Shown piece after piece: positions 32,719 to 42,874 of a DNA stretch of 64,000 bases (the first letter of the stretch is position 1; each line of letters starts with the position of its first letter). A program made the position numbers and the translations under genes. Below the pieces are notes generated by a model. That model saw only the letters and a list, made by a program, of their open reading frames with translations. It ran no database searches and was not told where the DNA came from. This DNA comes from Arenicola marina (taxonomy: Eukaryota; Annelida; Polychaeta; Arenicolidae). Location of the stretch: contig OZ025255.1 of assembly GCA_964019135.1 (NCBI GenBank), positions 43,492,811-43,556,810 on the forward strand. The letters are read 5' to 3'.

Positions 32719-34454
32719 AACAACTAATATGTGCAGGTTTCGTTTAATGATCATTATATTTAATTTGAAATTAACTGAAAGAGCCTATAATGTTTGGAAC
32801 AAAATTAAAATTTTTCCATTGTTATATTGATACTCTCTTAATTTAACTTTTTTTCCTGTTGCACATTGAATTAGTTACAAGACGGATATTTTCTGATCAT
32901 GTGGCTGCATTGTGACACAAATCTAGGATTCCTGGTCTTTAATACACCAGGCTTGTTCTGGTTTCTGTGGTTTGTGGGACGGAGGCGCGGCCAATGTTGG
33001 ATTAAATGAAGTCCGTTTTACTGTTCTGACTGTCAGAGCATAACAATCAGTCGGAAAAGACAAAGAGTCACAAACTAGACAGCTACATATATACGTTCAC
33101 TTTTATTGGTTTATACCCCTCAGTGAATAAATTATGCCATACATAATCAGTAATTAACGTTTCACAGTTGTTCCACCTCCGTTCAGCACTTATCCTCGTT
33201 TGGAGGTGATGATGACCAGATACTGGACAGTCACGTACACAACATTGACACGAAGCAGGTTTCCCCGTGCATTCCGTTACCTATTTCTACACACAGCGCA
33301 GGTGCCCGATGCGACTAGCTGTTCAGCAGTGAACAATAAGATATTTGTTTCAAACAATCCCGGGAAGCTGCTGCCCATGATGACAACTTCCGGCTACGAT
33401 GCTAGCCAGCTACTGAACCAGGCGAAGCGACGAATGAGAAATGAAGATTGCTAAATGCGCCGACAAAAACAAAAAAACGTTTCACTCTACGCCCCGGAAT
33501 AAAAGATACATATAGATACACTTTCTACATCTGGTGCTCCTGCGTTTTAAGTACACGCAGCCGTACGGGACCAACATCCCGAGTTGTCCTGTCACTACAG
33601 ACCTACACATTTTAACCCTTTTTTCCTACTCCGGGATACGCCATGCTCTCTCTCCAAGGAATATGACCAAATGAGAAATAAAATGGGACTTTTCTCTCGA
33701 CTACCAAGTACACAGGAAGCATCGATAGCAAGTCATACCCACACGGAAGCAGAGTGGTTGGCTATGCTGCACGCACGATATCATCTGCCTCTGGAATCTT
33801 TCGGCGACAGCAAACAATACATACTTCTCAGTACAAGAATCTGACAATCTTATAGTCGTCATGCTTTCAAATCAAGTGATACATACACAACGACCGCGAA
33901 CCATTTACAGTAAGTACCGCACGGCAGACAACTTCTTGTCATCTGCATTCTGCTTTGAAGGAATTCTGGGTGCTGCTAAATCCTTTGGCCTTGTTCTACT
34001 ATCGGTTACCAACACGGGTTAAATCTAAGACCCAGAAGCTCAACTTTAAAACTACGCTCTGTTAAACAAGTGCTTCTGGTTACCAATGCAATTGCATCAT
34101 TTGTTACATTAGAGTACAACTACAGTGGTAATGAGAAACTGTTACATTGTTCGTAGTATTATTTGGGTTACATGGCATATAGCACTAACACCCCCTTGAC
34201 TTCCCCTAAGTGTCATGCCTTATGAACCGACGAGTGCCTACTAAGGACACCGTGCTCACGCTATTGGATATAACGTGAACGTTACAATGAAGTCTTCTTC
34301 CATTCGTTATGGTAAATAGATACGGGCGCTGGATCTGTTCTCTCTCCTACACAAGAGTAATGACGTCAAAAGTGTCTTGCCTCGGAGCCGAGATCTACAA
34401 CAGCCACAGCTAATTGACTAACCGAAGTGGAAGAAAACACATCTTCGTCAGTAG
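32719..34454. other. unassigned region
   Basis: Open frames of 84-86 codons at 33200-33454 and 33584-33844 have no recognisable domain. No other feature is seen. Confidence 0.4.
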
Positions 34455-34581
34455 TCTGCTCTTCACAAATAGTAAGCAGACGACATTTTCTCTTCAGTAA
34501 TAGTAAGCAGACCACATTTTCTCTTCAGTAATAGTAAGCAGACGACATTTTCTCTTCAGTAATGGTAAGCAGACGACATTT
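34455..34581. repeat. 4 x 31-bp tandem repeat
   Basis: Units start at 34468, 34499, 34530 and 34561 with core AATAGTAAGCAGACGACATT. Two or three substitutions occur across the copies. Confidence 0.93.
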
Positions 34582-35576
34582 CGACGCCCACGCGGGGCGC
34601 GTGCCGTACATACGCGCGGACAATTGGCAGGCGCTCGCACGCCCCCCGCACCCCCCCCCCCCCCGCCGTCGCCTAGACCTGTACAAAGTACACGGACCAC
34701 CGCTCATCACAGACACGAGTTAGAGTATCGTACACGTTCTCTACAATAATGCACTTGTGAACACCTATTTGTGTGTGTGTGTGTATGTAAGTATGGGAAT
34801 CATCAGTCTTTGCGATACAACTGTAAAGGTTCAATCCCTAAAAGGAAGCCGTTGACATGCATGACGCCCTCGGTAGGCTATTCGTAAGGTCCCGGATATA
34901 AAACTGGATACATGTCACCCAGGGTGAGACACATTCAGGAGACCAAACGAGCAAACAAACAAACACAAGAAAGACGGTTAAATTGTACAGTCTAAGTCCT
35001 TTGGAATTAAACAAAAGTAAAATATAAGAGAAAATATTAATGACATTTCTACACCTAGAGTGGAGCCCGTGAGTCATCTGTTGTTAACCAGCGGCGTCGC
35101 TGAAACATGGTAATAACAGACAAACCAATACTGATAAAACTCAAAGTATCGTACATGAATAAAGCAGTTTCCTCGAAACTTGCAGGACAAATATGACAAC
35201 TGGCCGAGGACTTTGGTACTTAAATGCTTGGCAACCTTGTGAGCACCATAATGGGGGGGAGTTGCTATGGCGGAACGCGTCCAGTTTCTCACACTTGGAG
35301 ATGGTAACTCCACGGTAACACCGAAATAATTGAACAGTGGATTTCATAATATTGCACACTTATGCAAAGTACATACTGGTCGCCGCTGTCATACGTTTGG
35401 AAGGGCGACAGAAATAAAGTTCAATGACATTACTGCATGTATTCGCCATTACATACGTAGAAACCACTTAATCATGTTTTTTTCGACCTCATCTTGACCG
35501 CTTAACGTCGATGTTATTGGTGACATCCGTGAAAATCCAGATGATGAATACAATAAATATGTGTCTTGACATATAG
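34582..35576. other. unassigned region
   Basis: Contains a C run near 34648-34665 and a short GT microsatellite near 34771-34786. No gene is recognised. Confidence 0.5.
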
Positions 35577-35787
35577 CAGCTCCTACTAAGCCGCCTAGTA
35601 GCTCATACTAAGCCGCCTAGTAGCTCCTACTAAGTCGCCTAGTAGCTCCTACTAAGCCGCCTAGTAGCTCCTACTAAGCTGCCTAGTAGCTCCTACTAAG
35701 CCGCCTAGTAGCTCCTACTAAGCCGCCTAGTAGCTCCTACTAAGCCGCCTAGTAGCTCCTACTAAGCCGCCTAGTAGCTCCTACTTA
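35577..35787. repeat. 22-bp tandem repeat with palindromic unit
   Basis: About 9.5 copies of a 22-bp unit containing CTACTAAGCCGCCTAGTAG. The ends of the unit (CTACTA and TAGTAG) are near-complementary, so each unit can form a small hairpin. Confidence 0.95.
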
Positions 35788-36605
35788 GCCACCTGTATAT
35801 GCCTTATCTTCACGGCGCCACGCTCCGTCGGGACTAGGTTCAATCCCCCAACACAAAAGGCGATTTGAAGTGACGTAAATGCGTCAGGGACCACGTGACT
35901 TTGCAGGCAGGTAGGCGCACGCAGACTGACGCCATCTCCTATTGGCGCGGCGGAAGGCTGGCGGGGCAAGCCGTAAGACACTAAGCTCCCGGTCGACGCG
36001 CATCCCGATGTGGGGGAGGGTGAATTTGGTTGGGAAGAGAGGAGGAGGGGAGTTGGGGGGGGGGGGGGGTACGGCCGTCGCTAGATGAAGTGTGGAGTAT
36101 CTTGGCCAGTCAGTAATCGGTAAATCGCCGTCGGCATCGTTTTCATGGTGATCTGTAACAGAGTTAAGATTATCTGTTTTATCCTATAAACCAAATATGA
36201 ATCAGGACAGTTCAAAATCCAATAACTTAATACATCATTAAGACTAATTATCATTATGGCTGAACACTAATGTTGAATGATATACCAGCCCAGAAAGGAC
36301 CGTTTTCAGTGTTCATAATCGTCTTCGTTCGTGAAACTAGAGCTACACATATATTTTGTTATTTTTTGTTAATACGAAATATGTGTAGATATATGCGAAG
36401 TATAACTGCGACACACCTTAAATAACCATACATTTTCGATTAAGTATGATTTAAACCAAGTGTATTGGATCATAACGCCCTTAAATATCGACGCAAATAT
36501 CCTACAGCGGCGCCATGCAGCGTTTGGCAGTAAGCAGACGACAGGGGCTAAAAATGGCGGGAAAGGCAATAGGGGTTGCATACATGTACGCCGGCGAGTT
36601 TAACA
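35788..36605. other. unassigned region
   Basis: Includes a G run near 36054-36070. No coding signal is recognised. Confidence 0.5.
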
Positions 36606-36617
36606 TCGCCTTGTCCA

Positions 36618-36770
36618 GTGGGTGGGGTGGCGTAGGGTGGGGTGTGGTGTGGTGGGGTAGGGTGAGGTGTGGTAGGGGTAGGGTGGGGTGGGATAGGGTG
36701 AGGTGTGATCAGGGTGGGGTGAGGTGGCGGCAACGTGGGGTGGGGTTGGGTTAGGTGGGGGTAGACTTAA
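36618..36770 (+). repeat. G/T-rich simple repeat (GGTGGGGTGGGGTGTGG-like)
   Basis: Irregular GGGTGGGGTG / GGTGTGG / GGGTGAGGTG motifs. It is followed to about 37190 by G-rich sequence with a (GA)n tract and a G run at 37127-37142. Confidence 0.85.
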
Positions 36771-37194
36771 GGACGGTCGCGAGGAGGGGACCCTATACCA
36801 GCCCCCCTCTGCCCCCTCCTGGCTGCCCCCCGTGTCCCCCCGTCACAGGGGACCGCCGACCGTGTGACAGATGTGGGCCGATTCATCAGGTTGCAATGAA
36901 CGCCCCATTACCAACTGGTCGAGGTACATGGCTCCCCGTAAAACCCCGGGTCAGCACGGGCGACGGAGAGGTCGGAGCGAAGGCAGGGCGTGGCGCTTGT
37001 GGTGATGGGTCGGGGAGGTTGGGGGTGGGGTGATAGGTTGAGTGTTCGTCTGAGGCGAGGATTTAGCCGTGAGGTGAGGATAGGGCAAGAGTGACGGGAA
37101 AGAGACTGAGAGAGAGAGAGAGAGAGATGGGGGGGGGGGGGGTTAAGAAGGGGGTGGGCGTGACGAGACAGACAGTGCAAAGAGGTGACAGGGC

Positions 37195-38035
37195 TGGGAG
37201 AGCGAGGATGAGGATGAGACGGGGAGGGGGTGGGGCTGAGATGACGGGGGAGAGGATGAGGCGGGGAGGGGGTGGGGCTGAGATGACGGGGGAGAGGATG
37301 AGGCGGGGAGGGGGTGGGGCTGAGATGATGGGGGAGAGGATGAGGCGGGGAGGGGGTGGGGCTGAGATGATGGGGGAGAGGATGACAGGGCTGGGAGAGC
37401 GAGGATGAGGATGAGGCGGGGAGGGGGTGGAGCTGAGATGACGGGGGAGAGGATGAGGCGGGGAGGGGGTGGGGCTGAGATGACGGGGGAGAGGATGAGG
37501 CGGGGAGGGGGTGGGGCTGAGACGATGAGACGGGGAGGTGACAGGGATGAGAGGGTGTGGGAGAGGATGGGGCGGGGAGGGGGTGGCGCTTAGAGGACGA
37601 GGCGGGGAGGTGACAGGGCTGAGAGGGTGTGGGAGAGGATGGGGCGGGGAGGGGGTGGGGCTGAGAGCACGAGGCGGGGAGGCGACAGGGATGAGAGGGT
37701 GTGGGAGAGGATGGGGCGGGGAGGGGGTGGGGCTGAGAGGACGAGGCGGGGAGGTGACAGGGCTGAGAGAGTGTGGGAGAGGATGGGGCGGGGAGGGGGT
37801 GGGGCTGAGAGGACGGGGCGGGGAGGTGACAGGGCTGAGAGGGTGTGGGAGAGGATGGGGCGGGGAGGGGGTGGGGCTGAGAGGACGGGGCGGGGAGGTG
37901 ACAGGGCTGAGAGGGTGTGGGAGAGGATGGGGCGGGGAGGGGGTGGGGCTGAGAGGACGGGGCGGGGAGGTGACAGGGCTGAGAGGGTGTGGGAGAGGAT
38001 GGGGCGGGGAGGGGTGCTGCCCCGGGTGAGGCTGT
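37195..38035 (+). repeat. G-rich minisatellite, 42-bp units giving way to 72-bp units
   Basis: The left part (to about 37530) repeats a 42-bp unit, for example at 37255 and 37297. The right part repeats a 72-bp unit, for example at 37741 and 37813. Both share GGGGCGGGGAGGGGGTGGGG. The 72-bp form looks like the 42-bp form with an inserted GACAGGGCTGAGAGGGTGTG segment. Long proline-rich or glycine/arginine-rich open frames across it are composition artefacts. Confidence 0.9.
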
Positions 38036-38285
38036 GACAGCGCACGCCCTCACTAGGTAATGCCACGACTATTAAACGGGGGACGAGAGGGACGAAGGGA
38101 GGGGGGGGGGGGGGTGTAAGTGGTGACGGGTACAAAGCGAGTGGGAGTGTTTTGGCGATATGGTGCTGCAAAGAGGCGGGGTGACGAATTGAACAAAATG
38201 GACAGAACTAGCCACGTTTAGGAAAAACACCGTTATATTAGTGGAGCCATTCGAAATACAGGGCAGGGCAGGCGCGCGGGTTGGA

Positions 38286-38461
38286 AGGTGCATGGGTTGA
38301 AGGGTACAGGGGTTGAAGGGTACAGGGGTTGAAGGGTACAGGGGTTGAAGGGTACAGCGGTTGAAGGGTACAGGGGTTGAAGGGTACAGGGGTTGAAGGG
38401 TACAGGGGTTGAAGGGTACAGGGGTTGAAGGGTACAGGGGTTGAAGGGTACAGGGGTTGAA
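38286..38461. repeat. 17-bp minisatellite abutting assembly gap
   Basis: About ten copies of GGTTGAAGGGTACAGGG run directly into the Ns, so the array length is unresolved. Confidence 0.95.
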
Positions 38462-38661
38462 NNNNNNNNNNNNNNNNNNNNNNNNNNNNNNNNNNNNNNN
38501 NNNNNNNNNNNNNNNNNNNNNNNNNNNNNNNNNNNNNNNNNNNNNNNNNNNNNNNNNNNNNNNNNNNNNNNNNNNNNNNNNNNNNNNNNNNNNNNNNNNN
38601 NNNNNNNNNNNNNNNNNNNNNNNNNNNNNNNNNNNNNNNNNNNNNNNNNNNNNNNNNNNNN
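38462..38661. other. assembly gap (200 N)
   Basis: Exactly 200 Ns, a size that suggests a placeholder for a gap of unknown length. It lies at the edge of a tandem array, and any sequence here is missing. Confidence 0.99.
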
Positions 38662-38756
38662 GCCACGAGGAAATGATAGAGGGCGGGATGAGAGAAGGGT
38701 GCCTCGAGGCGTGGAGGCACACAGCCGCCGTGGTCGGTGGGGCGAGGGGACCCCAG

Positions 38757-38880
38757 GCACCCCCGGCGAAGGGACCCCCGGCGAGGGGACCCCCGGCGAA
38801 GAGACCCCCGGCGAGAGGACCCCCGGCGAGGGGACCCCCGGCGAAGGGACCCCCGGCGAGAGGACCCCCGGCGATCGAAC
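38757..38880. repeat. 15-bp minisatellite
   Basis: About eight copies of ACCCCCGGCGAAGGG and close variants (GAGGGG, GAGAGG). Confidence 0.93.
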
Positions 38881-39543
38881 GCTTTTTCAGGACGGGACGG
38901 AGACCTGAATGTCTGACCAGGCCACCAACCGATGCCACAACAAGCCACAAACAAACCAGTGACGTCAACCCAGACACGGCGGCCCCACAACGATAGCCTG
39001 CCACATACCCCTCCCTTCCTACCCCCTCCCCTCCCCTGGCTCAAACTTCAGGGGACCCCCATCCTCCAGCCTCCGGCCCGACCCCTATGACCCTGCCCCC
39101 CCCCCCCCCCGCCGCCTCCCCCAACTCACCCCGGCACTGACGCCGGTAAGTAACGGGTCATTCAGATGGGGCTAAAAGGCCACATTGATTTCTCGGTATG
39201 TTCACTTAAGGCGATCGAAGTCACGAGCAAAAGAAATTCTCGCTGCGACCAGAAGAACATAAATCACCGTGGGTTCGGGATGTGTCTAAAATAGGAACAA
39301 ACAAATCAGGCGGCGGAAGCGGAAGGACGTGGGTGGATATCGCAGCGCCACCATGTGAGACGCGTCTCATCCCTATAGCGTGTTCTTCCGACATGCGTCC
39401 TGGGGAGTCAGCTGTGATGGAGAAGTCCGTGGGTAGTAGGTGGGGGGGGGGGGGGGGTAGACAGGCCTCTAGCACTGCCTACTAGGCCATGGGGTGAATG
39501 ACTCAATCGGCTTTGTAAGGCGCGTGTCCACAGGGCAAAATAA
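38881..39543. other. unassigned C-rich region
   Basis: C and G runs near 39098 and 39442. No exon is recognised. Confidence 0.5.
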
Positions 39544-39653
39544 CACGGCGGGCTGAGGGCCTCACCACGGCGGACTGAGGGCCTCACCACGGCGGGCTGA
39601 GGGCCCCACCACGGCGGGCTGAGGGCCCCACCACGGCGGGCTGTGGGCCCCAC
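39544..39653. repeat. 5 x 22-bp tandem repeat
   Basis: Five copies of a 22-bp unit, CACGGCGGGCTGAGGGCC plus CCAC or TCAC. Confidence 0.93.
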
Positions 39654-39990
39654 ACCTGGAGAGTCACTGGGCACTTTTCCAGCCCAGGAGCCGAGCAGTC
39701 GCTGGACTAAGGTCCCGCCCAACATGAGCCGGGACTTAAAGGAAGAACCAGGGACAAGCTAACCACAAGGAAATCGGGTTAACTCGTCACTGGAAGCTGT
39801 ATGCTTAGCTGTCCCAACTTTGAGTGCCACGTGTACAGATATGAAGGGCAGCTGGCACGGCTTTATATAACAAGGATACAAGATGGCGTAGCTTCAGAAT
39901 ACACTAACAAAATGCTATTATGTGCAGAAGAGACCCACTGAATAAAGATCACCCGTCCTATTACACACCTCCTCATTATGTGAGTGAGTG

Positions 39991-40085
39991 CTAGGGGCGG
40001 ATCTAGGAATTTGCAAAGGGGCGGGGGGGTGCTCTCTGAAAACTTGCGACCGGGGGGGGGGTTGCAACCTCCCTGACCTCCCCCT
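39991..40085 (+). repeat. dispersed repeat, relative of 27725-27800
   Basis: AGGGGCGGATCTAGGAATTT, then GGGGCGGGG and ACTTGCGACC, matching the minus strand at 27725-27800. A G run interrupts it near 40050. Confidence 0.65.
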
Positions 40086-40560
40086 CCTAGATGCGCGCCA
40101 GAGTGCCAACCAGTCGAGAAAGTCGATAATTAATTCCACGGTACATATCCCCATACACAAACCAATTTGTACTACCATCAATTTCATAATATAAAGGGTT
40201 ATCATTGCATGATTATAATTCCTCGCTTTACCGGAAGACTTGCTGAGGAATGAAATATTGGTATTTGTTAGGTCCGTTTTTGTGTACTTTTGAGAACATC
40301 CCCCGCCCTGCGACCGTGCGCTTTAATGGTGTGTATCTGCACGCGCGGGACTGGTGGGGGCTGTATATAAAGCGTATGTGATGATAGATGCATTTCAGTT
40401 CCACTTGTTTTCTGGTAAAGCGAACACCCATTGTCCTTACATCGCCCCAGGCGGTTTCCCAAAAGTAATCAACAAACTGGCCTAAAACCCCAATATTTCG
40501 TTCGCTAGCAGACGAGAGGCACTGACTGGCACTGGGATGCCTGGTTCCCCGCCTACTCAC

Positions 40561-40680
40561 CACGCCGTTCTGGACGCTGAAGCCGAGCTGGTACTTCACG
40601 TCCGGCCGCTTGATGAGCACCTCGACCACCGGCGGACACGAGACGACACTCAGCTTGACCACCGTCTGGTTCTTGGCCGC
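40561..40680 (-). CDS. APBA-like exon: PDZ1 end / PDZ2 start
   Basis: Acceptor CCCACCCACAG and donor GTG|GTGAGT; 40 codons. It contains [20 protein letters not shown], the conserved linker and first strand of PDZ2. The following exon, expected to start near the conserved ICSLMRGG block, was not found. Confidence 0.93.
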
Positions 40681-42874
40681 CTGTGGGTGGGACGGTGAGA
40701 GGTGGGGGGAAGGGAGGGGGGGTAAGGAGACAGAGTTGGTGAGGGGGGGTGGAGTGGGGCGTGGTGGTGAGGGAGGATAGAAAGGTAGACGCATGAGCCA
40801 CATAAAGATAAACCCGAATGGCCTGACTGAACAAGTTCATCCGCACACCAGTATTTGGTGTGTCCAAGAAGAATGCCTATACAACGCTTAGAGAAAGGAA
40901 TTATGGAATAATATGATGCTTTGACAACAATTAATACATGCTATTCACCATTACAGTCTGCACGCATATAAAAAAAGTTATATATTAAAAAACAAGTTAT
41001 ACAATACTAATAATTATTATCTAATCATAATTACCAATAATTTGATTAATTTTCCGGAACAAGGTAGCTTCACATTTTAACCGCAATTATGTGTGTCTAT
41101 AATGCGTATAATTTGTGGCACTGGCACGAGGGGTGCGGCAGGCTAAGTCCGCCAACTGACCCCCTCCACCCGCCCCCCCCTCACTCACCTTGATGTAGTT
41201 CTGACACGAGGGGTGCGGCAGGCTGAGTCCGCCAACTGACCCCCTCCACCCGCCCCCCCCCCTCACTCACCTTGATGTAGTTCTGACACGAGGGGTGCGG
41301 CAGGCTAAGTCCGCCAACTGACCCCCTCCACCCGCCCCCCCCTCACTCACCTTGATGTAGTTCTGACACGAGGGGTGCGGCAGGCTGAGTCCGCCAACTC
41401 ACCCCCTGCACACCCCCCTCACTCCCCTTGATGTACTTCTGACACGAGGACAGCGGCAAGCCCACCAGGCTGACCCCACCCACCCCAGCCCCCTCACGCA
41501 CCTTGATGTAGTTCTGACACAAAGACAGCGGCAGGCCCACCAGGCTGACCCCCCCCCCCTCCATACCCCCCTCACTCACCTTGATGTAGTTCTAACACGA
41601 GGACAGCGGCAGGCCCACCAGGCTGACCCCCCCCCCCCTCCATACCCCCCTGACTCACCTTGATGTAGTTCTGACACGAGGACAGCGGCAGGCCCACCAG
41701 GCTGACCCCACCGACCCCACCACCCTCACTCACCTTGATGTAGTTCTGACACGAGGACAGCGGCAGGCCCACCAGGCTGACCCCCCCCCCCTCCATACCC
41801 CCCTGACTCACCTTGATGTAGTTCTGACACGAGGACAGCGGCAGGCCCACCAGGCTGACCCCACCGACCCCACCCCCCTCACTCACCTTGATGTAGTTCT
41901 GACACGAGGACAGCGGCAGGCCCACCAGGCTGACCCCGTTAATGGACATGATTTGGTCCCCGATGTTGAGTTGGCCACAGCGAGCGGCCGCCCCCGCGGG
42001 TCCCATGTTGGCCAGCACCACGGTGGGCACCATACTGCCCCATCCAGATTCGACGATCACCACCCCTAGAGGCTCCCCTTTCAACTTGGGTACGATCACC
42101 TGGCAAGGGAAGAAGGGAGAGGTGAGGCCGGTGACCATTGTGTGTGTACCAGTCTTTTTAATGCACCTTCCCTTTATATAGCATTATGTAGTGATATTAT
42201 TTATAAGGATGAGGGAGTCTATTATCCATTAATCATCACGGGTGCGCGTTTCTTGTAATGTCAGTGCCAAACTCCGTATATAAGACGCACAGTGGCGCCC
42301 TCTAGTTGCATTAAATCTCACCCCCGCATTGAGGCCGTTGCACTTTACGCGTTACGCATTCACCAGATGGCACCACTGGTCCGTGTGGCTTCGACTACGA
42401 ATTGAAAACTGTGATCACGATCACCCCTCATTACAATATTTGTTCGCGGAACTTCGTAAGATCCGGAGAACTGTTCACATGTTATGAATCCAAAGACCTA
42501 AAGCACCAGTACTTAAAATCGGTATCCATATAATGTGATGGGAGTCATGTGATGAATCTAATGGTAAAATCAGGTTGATGACAGCGTAGGTATTTCTTCT
42601 GACAGATTTTTACCACGGCTAAGGAAGGTGTATCCATGGTGATACATCGCTACAATGTAATTCTGATCCATTGCATTATGATGATACTGACCTCTTTCTG
42701 CATTTCCTTGTTTGAGAAGAGAAAGAGCTCCTCGCCGAAGATTTCTTGTTGATTCAATACTTCTTGGTAGTCGATTTCTTTCATAAGCCCAGGATCGTCG
42801 ATGCCGTTGGCCTTCAGGAATTCCATATAGGCCACCTGGAAGGCCTGGCCTATGGACTGGGCGATCAACTGGGC
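40561..42874 (-). CDS. X11/Mint adaptor (APBA family), internal exons
   Basis: Three exons (42692-42874, 41887-42099, 40561-40680), all phase 0-0, encode 172 continuous residues of an X11/Mint/LIN-10 protein. These cytoplasmic adaptors bind the APP tail through a PTB domain and other partners through two C-terminal PDZ domains, in trafficking and synaptic sorting. Evidence: [16 protein letters not shown] (end of the PTB domain), [12 protein letters not shown] plus [20 protein letters not shown] (PDZ1), and [20 protein letters not shown] (PDZ1-PDZ2 junction). The upstream exons and the rest of PDZ2 were not found in the window. Which vertebrate paralogue (APBA1, 2 or 3) is closest cannot be decided, so no symbol is given. 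Two introns hold arrays derived from the exon borders. Confidence 0.93.
41125..41886 (-). repeat. tandem array of PDZ1 exon 3' end plus splice donor
   Basis: Nine copies, downstream of the PDZ1 exon on the minus strand, of its last ~48 bp (coding [15 protein letters not shown]) together with GTGAGT. A tenth, partial copy is at the far end. The exon/intron junction copies are at 41812, 41734, 41659, 41580, 41502, 41427, 41351, 41271 and 41189, at steps of 75-82 bp. Eight of nine keep GT at the donor; the copy at 41427 has GG. The copies nearest the exon are 75, 78 and 75 bp apart and keep the reading frame open. Confidence 0.93.
41887..42099 (-). CDS. APBA-like exon: PDZ1
   Basis: 71 codons, phase 0-0, acceptor CTTCCCTTGCCAG and donor AAG|GTGAGT. 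It encodes most of PDZ1, including the carboxylate-loop region ([17 protein letters not shown]) and [17 protein letters not shown]. Its 3' end is the source of the array at 41125-41886. Confidence 0.95.
42100..42691 (-). other. APBA-like intron
   Basis: Nothing recognised apart from the splice sites. Confidence 0.7.
42692..42874 (-). CDS. APBA-like exon: end of PTB domain and linker
   Basis: 61 codons, phase 0-0, acceptor TTTGTCTTACAG and donor GAG|GTCAGT. It encodes [20 protein letters not shown] (the C-terminal PTB helix that packs on the peptide) and a linker toward PDZ1. Its first 46 bp are the source of the array at 42875-45130. Confidence 0.95.

Noticed and set aside
33200-33844. Two open frames of 84-86 codons as small genes or gag remnants
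   Set aside because: No recognisable domain, no splice context and no similarity I can support.
35577-35787. CRISPR-like short palindromic repeats
   Set aside because: Units are contiguous with no variable spacers, in a eukaryotic context.
36900-36935. Minus-strand AMYLDQL as the C-terminus of the APBA protein (AMYRLL)
   Set aside because: Only the first three residues agree. The PVYI end is absent and there is no upstream PDZ2 sequence in frame.
36908-38171. Proline/serine-rich and glycine/arginine-rich frames
   Set aside because: They are produced by the G-rich 42/72-bp array; frames on both strands overlap fully.
38072-39044. Frames running through the N gap
   Set aside because: Ns are read as unknown residues. 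The flanks are 17-bp and 15-bp tandem repeats.
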